A DNA stretch of 64,000 nucleotides from Paenibacillus rhizophilus (GTDB lineage: Bacteria; Bacillota; Bacilli; Paenibacillales; Paenibacillaceae): NCBI RefSeq assembly GCF_003854965.1, contig NZ_RQPI01000013.1:1-64000 (forward strand), in the 5' to 3' direction. The stretch's first letter is position 1; every line of letters starts with the position of its first letter. The position numbers and the translations under genes are program-made. The notes under the pieces are model-generated. The model was not told the origin of the DNA. It did not search any database and worked only from the letters and a program-made list of their open reading frames with translations. Of the stretch, positions 52,073 through 63,809 are shown one piece after another.

Positions 52073-52309
52073 TTATTGCGCAGCCGCCAATACTTTATCG
52101 AACTGCGTTTTGTTCATGCCTACGATTTTGTGTTCACCGATCACGGTGACAGGCACGGCGCGCATGCCCATATCCCATACCTGCTGCGCGTAATCGTCGT
52201 TCTGCTCGATATTGCGCTCCTCGTAAGAGATTCCCTTCTCGCTCAAAAAGCTCTTGACCTGACGGCAGTGAGGACAATTGGTGGATGTGTACACCACAAC
52301 GTTTTCCAT
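52073..52309 (-). CDS. Glutaredoxin-like protein (NrdH/YtfP class)
   Basis: 78 residues: VVVYTSTNCPHCRQVKSFLSEKGISY with a CPHC redox site, the TVP-like cis-Pro loop MRAVPVTVIGEHKIVGMN. Probably takes electrons from the thioredoxin reductase encoded 67 bp upstream, as NrdH-redoxins do. The gene has its own GGAGG-type site (GGGAGGTAACC). Confidence 0.9.
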   Translation of the reverse strand: MENVVVYTSTNCPHCRQVKSFLSEKGISYEERNIEQNDDYAQQVWDMGMRAVPVTVIGEHKIVGMNKTQFDKVLAAAQ

Positions 52310-52375
52310 AGTAGGTTACCTCCCAAGTATAATTTTTTTGTTGTTATTATAACACCTGATGCGCTCCGATGAAAA

Positions 52376-53317
52376 TTACAGCATTACCGCGCTGTGCTCC
52401 AGGCTCTCAATGTATTTCTCGGCGTCCATAGCCGCCTTGCAGCCGCTGCCCGCTGCCGTAATTGCCTGTCTGTACCGGGTATCCTGAACATCGCCGCAGG
52501 CGAACACGCCCGGAATGTTTGTTTCGGAAGTGCCCGGATTCGTCACAATATAACCGTTCGCATCAGTGGTAATCTGGCCTCCGAGGAAGGCCGTATTCGG
52601 ATGATGTCCGATCGCCACGAACACGCCGCTTGCTTCGATGATCTGTTCTTCGCCGGTCTCGTTGTTCAGCACCTTCAGCCCGGTCACGCCGTTGTCGCCC
52701 GCCACAACTTCAAGCGGTGTCCGGCTCAGCGCCCATTCCACTTTCGCGTTGTCGCGCACGCGGTCCTGCATAATCTTGGAGGCGCGGAGTTCTTCCCGGC
52801 GGTGAACCAGCGTTACCTTCGAAGCGAAGCGGGTCAGGAAGCCGGCTTCCTCAAGCGCGGAATCCCCGCCGCCCACCACGATAATCTCCTTGCCCCGGAA
52901 GAAAAAGCCGTCGCAGGTTGCGCAGGTGCTTACGCCCCGGCCCACATTGTCCTGCTCTCCGGGAATGCCCAGATACTTTGCCGTAGCTCCGGTGGAAATA
53001 ATCAGCGTATCGGTCTCAAGCGTACCCATATCTTCAACATTCAGCTTGAAGGGACGCTCGCCCAGCTCCACGCTGTTGACCCAGCCGGTAACAAATTTCG
53101 CGCCGAAACGCTCAGCCTGAGCCCGCATGTTGTCCATCAGTTCCGTTCCCAAGATGCCTTCCGGAAATCCCGGAAAGTTCTCGATTTCCGTCGTTGTGGT
53201 AAGCTGGCCTCCCGGCTGCGGACCTTCGATAACCAGCGGATTCAGATTGGCCCGGGCCAAGTAAATAGCGGCAGTCAGACCGGCGGGTCCGGTACCGACA
53301 ATAATGGATTTATACAT
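52376..53317 (-). CDS. trxB: Thioredoxin-disulfide reductase
   Basis: 313 residues. FAD motif GTGPAGLTAAIYLARA, redox-active Cys pair in STCATCDGFFFRG, NADPH motif VVGGGDSALEEAGFL and C-terminal GVFACGDVQDTRYRQAITAAGSGC. It reduces thioredoxin and perhaps the glutaredoxin encoded next. A SigA promoter at 53520-53548 is followed directly by a near-consensus PerR box, suggesting peroxide control. Repeat copy F lies in the 5' untranslated region. Confidence 0.97.
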   Translation of the reverse strand: MYKSIIVGTGPAGLTAAIYLARANLNPLVIEGPQPGGQLTTTTEIENFPGFPEGILGTELMDNMRAQAERFGAKFVTGWVNSVELGERPFKLNVEDMGTLETDTLIISTGATAKYLGIPGEQDNVGRGVSTCATCDGFFFRGKEIIVVGGGDSALEEAGFLTRFASKVTLVHRREELRASKIMQDRVRDNAKVEWALSRTPLEVVAGDNGVTGLKVLNNETGEEQIIEASGVFVAIGHHPNTAFLGGQITTDANGYIVTNPGTSETNIPGVFACGDVQDTRYRQAITAAGSGCKAAMDAEKYIESLEHSAVML

Positions 53318-53344
53318 GACAACATCCTCCTTAAATATGGAACG

Positions 53345-53450
53345 TAGAATTGCGAGCTCTTAAAGTACAACATCTATAAGCTGCGCGCTCATCCTTGACC
53401 TTATATTTCTACGGGAAAAGAACGCCTGAAGGCGATGCTTGATCGCCGGC
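53345..53450 (-). repeat. Two-hairpin intergenic repeat, copy F (minus strand, degenerate)
   Basis: On the minus strand: hairpin 1 has become GGCGATcaagcATCGCC followed by CGTTCTTTTC. The core CCGTAGAAATATAAGG (AAATATAAG at 53400-53408) is intact; hairpin 2 keeps GAGCGC...GCTTAT, but its outer right arm is lost. The element sits inside the presumed trxB leader. Confidence 0.6.
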
Positions 53451-53494
53451 TTCGGAAGCAAGAGCACAAAGGGCGGCAAGGTGTTCCTTCTTGT

Positions 53495-53509
53495 TTAGAA
53501 TTATTATAA
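53495..53509. promoter_or_regulatory. PerR box at the trxB promoter
   Basis: TTAGAATTATTATAA matches 13 of 14 defined positions of TTATAATNATTATAA. It lies just downstream of the expected trxB transcription start, the position of a repressor site. trxB belongs to the PerR regulon in S. aureus. Confidence 0.65.
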
Positions 53510-53519
53510 AGTAGTACTT

Positions 53520-53548
53520 ATTATGATAGACACTGGCGAAAATGTCAA
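53520..53548 (-). promoter_or_regulatory. trxB promoter
   Basis: On the minus strand: -35 TTGACA (53543-53548), 17-bp spacer, -10 CATAAT (53520-53525). It predicts a leader of about 195 bases that contains the PerR box and repeat copy F. Confidence 0.7.
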
Positions 53549-53622
53549 TATGCCAGACTCGTCAACCCGAGGAATATTTTGTGAACAATTTAATTTTTAA
53601 AAACTTTTGTCAAATCCATTCG

Positions 53623-55677
<2,055 letters not shown>

Positions 55678-55706
55678 CTTCCTTACGTTTTGATATTGAG
55701 CTCAGG

Positions 55707-55721
55707 TCCTAATGATAATGA
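55707..55721. promoter_or_regulatory. Weak Fur-like box near the pfeT start
   Basis: TCCTAATGATAATGA matches 10 of 14 defined positions of TGATAATNATTATCA. It is about 30 bp before the start codon, in the leader. Confidence 0.35.
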
Positions 55722-55786
55722 GAGCCATTCTTACAGCCCTTAAAATGACACATGCTGCCCCGGCTCCGCCGGGACAGCATGGTAAA

Positions 55787-55801
55787 TGAGAATGATAATC
55801 A
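55787..55801. promoter_or_regulatory. Fur box upstream of pfeT
   Basis: TGAGAATGATAATCA matches 12 of 14 defined positions of the Fur 7-1-7 consensus TGATAATNATTATCA. It lies just downstream of the candidate promoter. A GC-rich hairpin (ATGCTG.CCCGGC/GCCGGG.CAGCAT, 55752-55781) separates it from the weaker box. Confidence 0.6.
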
Positions 55802-55809
55802 TTGTTTCT

Positions 55810-55837
55810 TTAGTACAAAATGTTTTCCATAGTGCAA
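55810..55837 (-). promoter_or_regulatory. Candidate pfeT promoter
   Basis: On the minus strand: -35 TTGCAC (55832-55837), 16-bp spacer, -10 TACTAA (55810-55815). A weak PerR-like sequence (10/14) overlaps its upstream edge at 55837-55851. Confidence 0.4.
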
Positions 55838-56000
55838 CTTAATAGTTATAATATACCCCTCCCTGGAAAATGTAAACCAGTATACAAGCCCAATTTTAGC
55901 GGAGCTTGCACAAATGGATCTCTTCAGAATAGACGGAATCCGCTGCCGTCTTGATTGAAATCGCTTAACTTTGGCAGCGATTAACGGCTTATAAATGCGC

Positions 56001-56032
56001 CAAAGGGAGCGCCCTGGTGGGCGCTCCCTTTG
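56001..56032. terminator. Perfect hairpin after the enzyme-I-like gene
   Basis: CAAAGGGAGCGCCC-TGGT-GGGCGCTCCCTTTG: 14-bp perfect stem. On the minus strand it lies 150 bp after the stop of the gene ending at 56183. Confidence 0.7.
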
Positions 56033-56182
56033 AAATTGGTATACATGTACGCATACTACCGGGTGTAAAGGCAAACCGCCCCGCCAGGTTGCCCGGCCGT
56101 TCAGTTCGTCCCCGCCGGTGTCTGGAAGATAACCGGCATTCAGGATACGGGAGGAGGAATGACTGCGGGCTCCCGCTGCTTA

Positions 56183-57151
56183 TTACAGCCGGCCGGCGGC
56201 CGCATCCGTGCTCTCGTGCCGGTCCATCCAGACCAGGCAGGCCGCCCGGAGCAGCGCTTCGGTCCGATGGGCGGCCCCGCAAAAAATCCCGTTCAGCCCG
56301 ATCCGGTACAGATCGGCCAGCTCGGACGCCGCCGGAGCGCCCGCGGCGAGCACAACCGCCGCCGGCTTGACGCTCCGCACGGCGGCGATAATGCGCTCCG
56401 CCGCGGAGGCAAAGCCCGCGGCGCTCTCCTCCGGCGCGGACCGGTCCGCCGCGCCGTCCAGCACGAGGAAATCGGCGATGCGCCCGATTTCCGCGGCGGC
56501 GGCGGGATGGACATCCGGGGCGATCAGCGCCCCGATGCGGCACGCCGCCGCGAAACGGTGGCCGAGAGTCTGCTCGGCCACCGACTCCATGAATTCGCGC
56601 GCAGCGGCGAATTCAGCCGGGCTGGCGGGATAAGGCGCCAGCAGATCCAGGCGGCAGTCGCCGCCCTCGCGCTGCCGTTCCGCCAGCGCGTTGAAGAGCG
56701 CTTCCAACAATGTGTCCTGGAGCTCGGCGAGCCGGTCCGGACGGGAGTCAAGCTCCGGGGTGACGGGCAGGCTCACCGCGGCCCACTCCCCGTCCGCCGA
56801 TCCCAGCAATGCGGCCGCTTCGTCGCGCAGCCGGTAATAGACCCGGCGCAGCGCCAGCTCCGCTTCCGGTCCGCTCCCGCCGGCGAGCCAGTCGCCAAAG
56901 AGCGAAGACGAAGGCGTCAGCCAGTCCTCGCTTCTAACCAGGCAGGGCCCTGCCGGAGCCGATCCCGGTTCACGGTTATGCGGACGATCCTCCCGGCCTT
57001 CCGGGAGCACAAGGAAAGCCGGACGGGCTCCGCGCAAAGAAGCCGGCAGATACGATTCTTCCGCGCCGGCCGGGATTTCCGCAGCCGTTCCGGATGAATA
57101 CGGATATTCCACGCCGTTTCGAACACTATCCTGCCATTGTTTATCCCCCAT
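56183..57151 (-). CDS. Alanine-rich protein resembling PEP-utilising enzyme C-terminal domains
   Basis: 322 residues, very rich in Ala, Glu and Arg. The second half contains ALIAPDVHPAAAAEIGRIADFLVLDGAADR and AAVVLAAGAPAASELADLYRIGLNGIFCGAAHRTEALLRAA. These follow the order of the last part of enzyme I/PPDK barrels (evolved Asp/Gly loops and a final LxxLGI), but the catalytic CG(E) and ND motifs are missing. A distant, possibly inactive relative of PEP-binding barrels; function unknown. ATG 57151 with AAGATGGGGG near. High GC and unusual composition. Confidence 0.6.
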   Translation of the reverse strand: MGDKQWQDSVRNGVEYPYSSGTAAEIPAGAEESYLPASLRGARPAFLVLPEGREDRPHNREPGSAPAGPCLVRSEDWLTPSSSLFGDWLAGGSGPEAELALRRVYYRLRDEAAALLGSADGEWAAVSLPVTPELDSRPDRLAELQDTLLEALFNALAERQREGGDCRLDLLAPYPASPAEFAAAREFMESVAEQTLGHRFAAACRIGALIAPDVHPAAAAEIGRIADFLVLDGAADRSAPEESAAGFASAAERIIAAVRSVKPAAVVLAAGAPAASELADLYRIGLNGIFCGAAHRTEALLRAACLVWMDRHESTDAAAGRL

Positions 57152-57326
57152 CTTCGCACCTACCTTATCGGTTATGGATTGTCGCCGGACGAAGTATGAG
57201 CAAGCATTCCGCCGGCTGTTATTCTTCTTGCGCCCTCTCTAAATTCATACGGAGACGGAGCATGAAATATGCAAGTACGGGCTTCCCTTTGATGGGCAAT
57301 CTGACAGCCGGGTTGTCAGAAGTCCC

Positions 57327-58688
<1,362 letters not shown>

Positions 58689-58735
58689 TTAATCTTATTA
58701 TTCCACTGAGAATTATGAGAAAAATAAAAAATATC

Positions 58736-58836
58736 AAGAAGAAGCGGCTCCACCGTCCTTTTAGGGACGGTACCGTTTCTCGTAGAAATATAAGTCAAAT
58801 GTTAAGCGCTCCGCTTATAAATTCTTATATTTTAAA
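58736..58836 (+). repeat. Two-hairpin intergenic repeat, copy C
   Basis: Hairpin 1: GAAGCGG and CCGTTTC outside (one G-T pair where other copies have A-T), CCGTCC/GGACGG inside. TCGTAGAAATATAAG follows. Hairpin 2: AAATATAAG and CTTATATTT outside, TAAGCG/CGCTTA inside. It lies between metY and deoC. Confidence 0.8.
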
Positions 58837-58837
58837 A

Positions 58838-58881
58838 AAAGCTGCGGTCAAAGAGGCTTTTTCCTCTTTAACCGCAGCTTG
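58838..58881 (-). terminator. Terminator after deoC
   Basis: On the minus strand, AAGCTGCGGT(t)AAAGAGG ... CCTCTTT(g)ACCGCAGCTT followed by TTTTT: an 18-base stem with one mismatch, 17 bp beyond the deoC stop. Confidence 0.85.
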
Positions 58882-58897
58882 ACTGGTCTGAAAAACT

Positions 58898-59575
58898 TCA
58901 ATATCCGGAAATGTTTTGCTCGCCTTTGGCGATTGCGACGCCGCCGCTCGTCCCGATCCGGGTCGCGCCCGCGCCGATCATGACCAGAGCGTCTTCCGCG
59001 CTGCGCACGCCGCCGGAGGCTTTGACTCCGATGTCCGGCCCAACTGTTCTGCGCATGAGTGCGATATCCTCCTTGGTTGCGCCGCCGGTGGAAAATCCGG
59101 TCGATGTCTTCACGTAATCGGCTCCGGCTTCCACGGACAGCTTGCAGGCCCGGATCTTCTCTTCTTCTGTAAGCAGACTGGTCTCAATGATGACTTTGGT
59201 CAGCGCCTTTCCGCGAGCAGCTTCCACCACGGCGGTGATATCGCGCTTCACCAGTTCTTCATCGCCATCCTTAAGAGCGCCGATATTGATAACCATATCG
59301 ACTTCTTCCGCCCCATTGGCGATCGCGTTCGCCGTTTCAAAAGCCTTGGTTTCCGGCGTCGAAGCTCCCAGCGGAAAGCCGATTACGGTGCATACCTTAA
59401 CCTCAGGCGTATCCTTCAACACTTCATAGGCGACGGCAACCCATGCAGGGTTGACGCATACGGAGGCGAACTTGTAGCTTTTGGCTTCCTCGGCCAGTTT
59501 TACAATATCTTCTTTTCGGGCATCCGCTCTAAGCAGCGTATGATCGATCATTTGAGTCAGCTTGTTTTCGCTCAT
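58898..59575 (-). CDS. deoC: Deoxyribose-phosphate aldolase
   Basis: 225 residues, class I aldolase barrel: [38 protein letters not shown], the Schiff-base Lys in [15 protein letters not shown], and [15 protein letters not shown]. It splits 2-deoxyribose 5-phosphate into glyceraldehyde 3-phosphate and acetaldehyde. The start is set at ATG 59575 ([10 protein letters not shown]), with GGAGG 8 bp upstream. No nucleoside genes are adjacent. Confidence 0.96.
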   Translation of the reverse strand: MSENKLTQMIDHTLLRADARKEDIVKLAEEAKSYKFASVCVNPAWVAVAYEVLKDTPEVKVCTVIGFPLGASTPETKAFETANAIANGAEEVDMVINIGALKDGDEELVKRDITAVVEAARGKALTKVIIETSLLTEEEKIRACKLSVEAGADYVKTSTGFSTGGATKEDIALMRRTVGPDIGVKASGGVRSAEDALVMIGAGATRIGTSGGVAIAKGEQNISGY

Positions 59576-59848
59576 ATGCAATTTCCTCCATAAGATAAAT
59601 AGTGATTCTCTCACTCCCTGTAATCATACCAATAGGGCTCCCTTTTGCAAAGCGGATCGCTTTAAAAAACAATGAACAGACCAGCCTCAAAATGAATTAA
59701 CAAAATTTCGACTACAATGAATAATTTGTAAAAAGATGTCTTTTCCGAACTAGAAAATATAGGTATAATGTAGCATGAATACTCATATTTTCGACATATT
59801 TCAATTTTTTAGAACTATTTTTAATAGAGAGAGGAGAATTTCACACAA

Positions 59849-60190
59849 ATGGGAAGCTTCAAATTCGAAACCAGCCCGGCTTCGCACACACTGAATGTTA
59901 CCGTGGAGGGTTCTTTCTCACAGGAAGACGCCGCCCGTTTCGTCGCCGCCTACAACGATTCTGTAAGCAAGTTCAACCCTCAACAGTATGAAATTGTGTT
60001 GGATTGCACTACGATGAATGTCACCGCGCCGGGGGTCGTCCCCATGCTGGAACAATGCTATGTGATGTATAAAGAATCGGGCTTTAAGAACGTCGTCTTT
60101 ATCATTGCCAAAAATCCCGTTCTCAAAATGCAGCTTAGTCGTGTAGCGCGAAATACTAAGCTGGAACATTACGAGATCAGAGAAGTCTAG
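59849..60190 (+). CDS. STAS-like small protein
   Basis: 113 residues. Alternating beta/alpha pattern: HTLNVTVEGSFSQEDAARFVAAYND, EIVLDCTTMNVTAPGVVPMLEQCY, NVVFIIAKNPVLKMQLSRVAR. Size and order resemble STAS/anti-anti-sigma domains, but the phosphoacceptor serine region is replaced by NVTAPGV. GAGAGGAG is 12 bp before ATG 59849, with a -10 TATAAT at 59764-59769. The next gene follows immediately, so the two are probably one operon. Confidence 0.7.
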   Translation: MGSFKFETSPASHTLNVTVEGSFSQEDAARFVAAYNDSVSKFNPQQYEIVLDCTTMNVTAPGVVPMLEQCYVMYKESGFKNVVFIIAKNPVLKMQLSRVARNTKLEHYEIREV

Positions 60191-60194
60191 GGAG

Positions 60195-61193
60195 GTGTCC
60201 GCTCTGGAGCATATTTCGATTCGCCAAGTTGCGTATTATCATCCGGAAAAAGCCGTTCACAATGATTATTATACGAATCATTTTAAAAGTATGGGCAAGG
60301 ATATTACCCGCTTTTTGCAAGTGATGGGCAGGGAACAGAGATATATTGCGGCCGAAGGGGAGAACGCGTTGACCATGGGTCATCAGGCTGCCCGGAAGGC
60401 CCTTTCGGATGCTGGACTGGTCGGCGAGGACCTTGATATGATTGTCTTCTCGTCTCAAACACCGGAATATACTTATCCTACGAATGCGCTGCTGCTGCAT
60501 AATCTGCTTCACGGCAAATCCCGAACGATTACACTCGACTCCAACGCGAACTGCGCCGGCATGGTGGCTGCGGTAGAGCAGGCAAGCCGTTATATGCTGT
60601 CCAACCCCCATATTCGCAATGCTCTGGTCGTGGGAAGCGACCTCAGCTCGGTGAACTGCAACCCCGAAGATGAGATCACGTCGCCCAATTTCGGGGATGC
60701 CGCCGCGGCCGTTATTCTAGAGCGCAGTTCCGAAGGGCCCGGCTTCATTGATTCCTTGTACTACACCGATTCCGGCGATTGTGAGAATATCATGTTTCCC
60801 GCGTGCGGCCTGTCCAATATTTATAATCCCGAAATGACCCCCGAGCAAATACGGATTGCCTGGAAGCCGTTTGACGGCACCTGCGTGGTCGAACCCGCAG
60901 CAGCCGATATACAGGAAGTGATGCGGCGCAACGGATTAACCCTGGACGATATTTCGGCCTTCTGCCTGTCGCAGTTCTCGCTGAAAAATATCGAACTGAT
61001 CTGCGAAAAGCTGGGCGCCGATATGGATAAATTCATCTATGTGGGCGATGAGTTCGGCTATACGGGGACAAGCAGCCCTTTTATCGCGCTGCAGCGCGGC
61101 ATTGAACAGGGGAGCATCAAACGGGGCGATTACATTTTCTTCTGGTCGGTGGGAGCCGGCTGGCAGCTTCCGACCGTTTTGTTTCAGTATTAA
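60195..61193 (+). CDS. Divergent beta-ketoacyl-ACP synthase III-like protein
   Basis: Up to 332 residues, thiolase fold of the FabH class. Active-site Cys120 in DSNANCAGMVAAVEQ is present. However, the usual His is Ser259 (FCLSQFSLKNI instead of PHQANxRI) and the usual Asn is Tyr289 (FGYTGTSSPF instead of YGNTSAAS). Such enzymes may transfer acyl groups or condense without decarboxylation. The start is uncertain: GTG 60195 lies on the GGAGG itself; CTG 60204 is 8 bp from it. A terminator follows at 61215. Confidence 0.82.
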   Translation: MSALEHISIRQVAYYHPEKAVHNDYYTNHFKSMGKDITRFLQVMGREQRYIAAEGENALTMGHQAARKALSDAGLVGEDLDMIVFSSQTPEYTYPTNALLLHNLLHGKSRTITLDSNANCAGMVAAVEQASRYMLSNPHIRNALVVGSDLSSVNCNPEDEITSPNFGDAAAAVILERSSEGPGFIDSLYYTDSGDCENIMFPACGLSNIYNPEMTPEQIRIAWKPFDGTCVVEPAAADIQEVMRRNGLTLDDISAFCLSQFSLKNIELICEKLGADMDKFIYVGDEFGYTGTSSPFIALQRGIEQGSIKRGDYIFFWSVGAGWQLPTVLFQY

Positions 61194-61214
61194 TTGCACT
61201 TCATCGGCTGATAA

Positions 61215-61256
61215 AAATAACCTCCAATTCCGCCAAGGCGTCGTTGGAGGTTATTT
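61215..61256 (+). terminator. Terminator after the KAS III-like gene
   Basis: AAATAACCTCCAA ... TTGGAGGTTATTT, a perfect 13-bp stem with a T-ending right arm. A-rich left flank also allows use by the convergent prohibitin gene. Confidence 0.8.
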
Positions 61257-61299
61257 GTTATCGCTCAAGCATGATTAAAACGCAGCGAGCTTGATCGGC

Positions 61300-62136
61300 T
61301 CATTTTGCGGTTAGAGAGCCAATATCGATAAACGGAGCAGCCCCGCCGGTAACGGTCGGAAGCTTCCCATCCCATTTCTCCAGCGCTTTCTCCTGAACCT
61401 CAATCTGCTTCAATTGTACGAGCTCGGGGGTGACTTCCTGCTTCTTCAGCTTAAGCGACTGGGCTTCCGCCTGCGCCTGGGCGATCTTTTGCTTCGCCTC
61501 GATTTCGATCCGCTTCAGATCATTCTCCGCTTTCAGCGCCTGCTGCTGGGCCACCTGTTTTGCTTCAATCGAATCGTTAAACGCTTCGGAGAATTTGAAA
61601 TTGACGATATTGATGTCGTTCACAATCAGATCGTATTTGGCAAGCCGGGTCGTCAAATGTCCGCTGATCTCGCCGGCGACGATGTCGCGGCGGGTAATCA
61701 GATCCTCGGCGGGATACCGGGCCGTAACTTCCTTGACGATTTCCTGGATGGCGGGATTGATGATAACCGAATCGAAGCTGCCGCCGATATTGTTCATCAG
61801 ATTGTACGCCGACTCCTTGTTCACGGAATAGTTCACCGCCACATGTGTGGATACGGGCTGAAGATCCTTCGACGAAGCCGACGTATCGGTTTCCGCCTTG
61901 GTAACCTGCGTGTTGACCTGGATAATGGTTTGAATAAACGGAAGCTTAAAATGGATACCCGGCGATAAAATATTGTCGTTCAGCTTTCCGAACGTCTTGT
62001 ACAGTCCCACATGCCCGTATTCCACCGTGGAAAAGGCATTCCCCCCGATCAACAGCACGATGAGCACGGCTGCTACGACGCCGATTATTCTCCCCGAACG
62101 AAACGACCTCAGCTTTGGATTGGTCTCCATATTCAC
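61300..62136 (-). CDS. Prohibitin/SPFH-domain membrane protein
   Basis: About 278 residues. One N-terminal membrane helix (GVVAAVLIVLLIGGNAF), the Band 7/SPFH domain (VEYGHVGLYKTFGKLNDNILSPGIHFKLPFIQTII ... YPAEDLITRRDIVAGEISGHLTTRL), then a coiled coil rich in Ala/Glu/Gln. It matches bacterial prohibitin-like proteins that organise membrane assemblies. GGGGG stands 7 bp from GTG 62136; ATG 62142 and 62130 are alternatives. Single gene. Confidence 0.9.
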   Translation of the reverse strand: MNMETNPKLRSFRSGRIIGVVAAVLIVLLIGGNAFSTVEYGHVGLYKTFGKLNDNILSPGIHFKLPFIQTIIQVNTQVTKAETDTSASSKDLQPVSTHVAVNYSVNKESAYNLMNNIGGSFDSVIINPAIQEIVKEVTARYPAEDLITRRDIVAGEISGHLTTRLAKYDLIVNDINIVNFKFSEAFNDSIEAKQVAQQQALKAENDLKRIEIEAKQKIAQAQAEAQSLKLKKQEVTPELVQLKQIEVQEKALEKWDGKLPTVTGGAAPFIDIGSLTAK

Positions 62137-62302
62137 AAACATTCCCCCTAATTAATTCGGGAAGCCCTGGCCGGGATGTTGTTTCGGAGTCCAAAGTCAT
62201 TCTGCCCGGATTCAGCCGGCCTTCCACTATACTTTGTATACGGCGGCTCCGCAAAAAAGGTCGCAGCTAATTGGCCTGAAAAATCATTCGTCCGGGCAAG
62301 CA

Positions 62303-62341
62303 AGAAAGACGACGTCCTGCGAAGAGGAACGCCGTCTTTCT
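62303..62341 (-). terminator. Terminator after the SulP gene
   Basis: On the minus strand, AGAAAGACG(g)CG ... ACGTCGTCTTTCT: 9-bp perfect end arms with a loop, T-rich right arm, 17 bp beyond the stop. Confidence 0.7.
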
Positions 62342-62357
62342 GTCCGTATGATATATG

Positions 62358-63809
62358 CTAGTGACCGTCCGTCACTCTTAGTCCCACCCGGCTTACGAGC
62401 CTGGAGCTTTCTTCATTCATGCCGATGATCGTTACTGTTTTTCCATACTGTTCATACTTGTCCATCGTCTTTGAGATGGCGTTCACCGCCGATTGATCCC
62501 AAATATGCGAATGCGAGAAATCGATGACAATTGTATCCGGATCGGTCTCATAACTGAACTCATTGATAAAATGGCTCATCGTGCCAAAGAACAGCTGTCC
62601 CGAAACGATATATGTCTTGGAGCCGCCCTCTGTTGTTACCGTCATGCGGATCGAAGCCATCTTCCAGGCAAAAGTCAGCGCGCTCAGCAGCACGCCCAGA
62701 AGCACGCCGATTGATAAATTATGCGTGGCTACAACCGAAATCACTGTAACGAGCATGACGAGCGCATCGCTGAGCGGAACGCGGACAAGCGATTTCAGCG
62801 AGCCCCATTCAAATGTGCTTACCGACACCATGATCATGACGCCGACCAGCGCGGCCATCGGGATCTGCTTGACCACGTCGCCGAGCACCAGAATCAGGAA
62901 CAGCAGAAAGATGCCCGACACGAAGGTGGACAGCCGCGTACGGCCGCCGGATTTCATATTGACCATAGACTGTCCGATCATGGCGCAGCCCGCCATTCCT
63001 CCAAAGAAGCCGGTCACGATATTCGCCAGCCCCTGGCCCTTGGCCTCTCGGTTCTTGTCGCTGCCGGTGCCGGTAATATCGTCAATGAGTGTAGCCGTCA
63101 TTAGTGATTCAAGCAGCCCTACGACCGCAAGTGACAAGGAATACGGCAAAATAATGAGCAGCGTATCCAGCGTAAGCGGCGCCTGCGGAAGATGGAACAG
63201 CGGCAAAGAGGCCGTTATATGCCCCATATCTCCTACCGTTTTGACATTAAGATGCAGAAAGATGGTCAGCGCCGAAACGATAATAATCGCGATCAGAGCC
63301 GAAGGCACAGCCTTGGTCAGCCTTGGCACGGTGTATATGATAACAAGTGTCAGGGCAACGAGTATATACATGAGCGGGCCTTGTCCGCTGAAATGCGTCA
63401 GCTGCGACATAAAGATAAGAATGGCTAGGGCATTCACGAAACCGGTCATTACCGGCTGCGGCAAAAACGTAATAAAGCGCCCCAGTTTCAGCACACCCAT
63501 CAGAATCTGAAAAATGCCGCAGAGAATCGTGGCCGCGAACAAATATTCGATGCCGTGGTTCAAGACAAGGGTGCCGACCAGCAGCGCCATCGCTCCCGTG
63601 GCCGCCGAAATCATACCCGGCCGCCCTCCGGCGATTGCCGTTACGATTGCAATACAAAAAGACGCGTATAAGCCCACCATTGGACTGACTCCCGCCAAAA
63701 TCGAAAAAGCGATCGCCTCCGGTATGAGCGCAACGGCCACCGTCATTCCCGACAGAACGTCGCTCCGGGTATTCGATAGCCAACCGTTATTCAATTTGCT
63801 TTGCTTCAA
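62358..63809 (-). CDS. SulP-family anion transporter with STAS domain
   Basis: 483 residues. About ten to twelve membrane helices with SulP signature [104 protein letters not shown], and a C-terminal STAS domain ([27 protein letters not shown]). Probably a bicarbonate or sulfate importer. The start is TTG 63809 with AGGAGGG 11 bp upstream. Confidence 0.93.
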   Translation of the reverse strand: MKQSKLNNGWLSNTRSDVLSGMTVAVALIPEAIAFSILAGVSPMVGLYASFCIAIVTAIAGGRPGMISAATGAMALLVGTLVLNHGIEYLFAATILCGIFQILMGVLKLGRFITFLPQPVMTGFVNALAILIFMSQLTHFSGQGPLMYILVALTLVIIYTVPRLTKAVPSALIAIIIVSALTIFLHLNVKTVGDMGHITASLPLFHLPQAPLTLDTLLIILPYSLSLAVVGLLESLMTATLIDDITGTGSDKNREAKGQGLANIVTGFFGGMAGCAMIGQSMVNMKSGGRTRLSTFVSGIFLLFLILVLGDVVKQIPMAALVGVMIMVSVSTFEWGSLKSLVRVPLSDALVMLVTVISVVATHNLSIGVLLGVLLSALTFAWKMASIRMTVTTEGGSKTYIVSGQLFFGTMSHFINEFSYETDPDTIVIDFSHSHIWDQSAVNAISKTMDKYEQYGKTVTIIGMNEESSRLVSRVGLRVTDGH

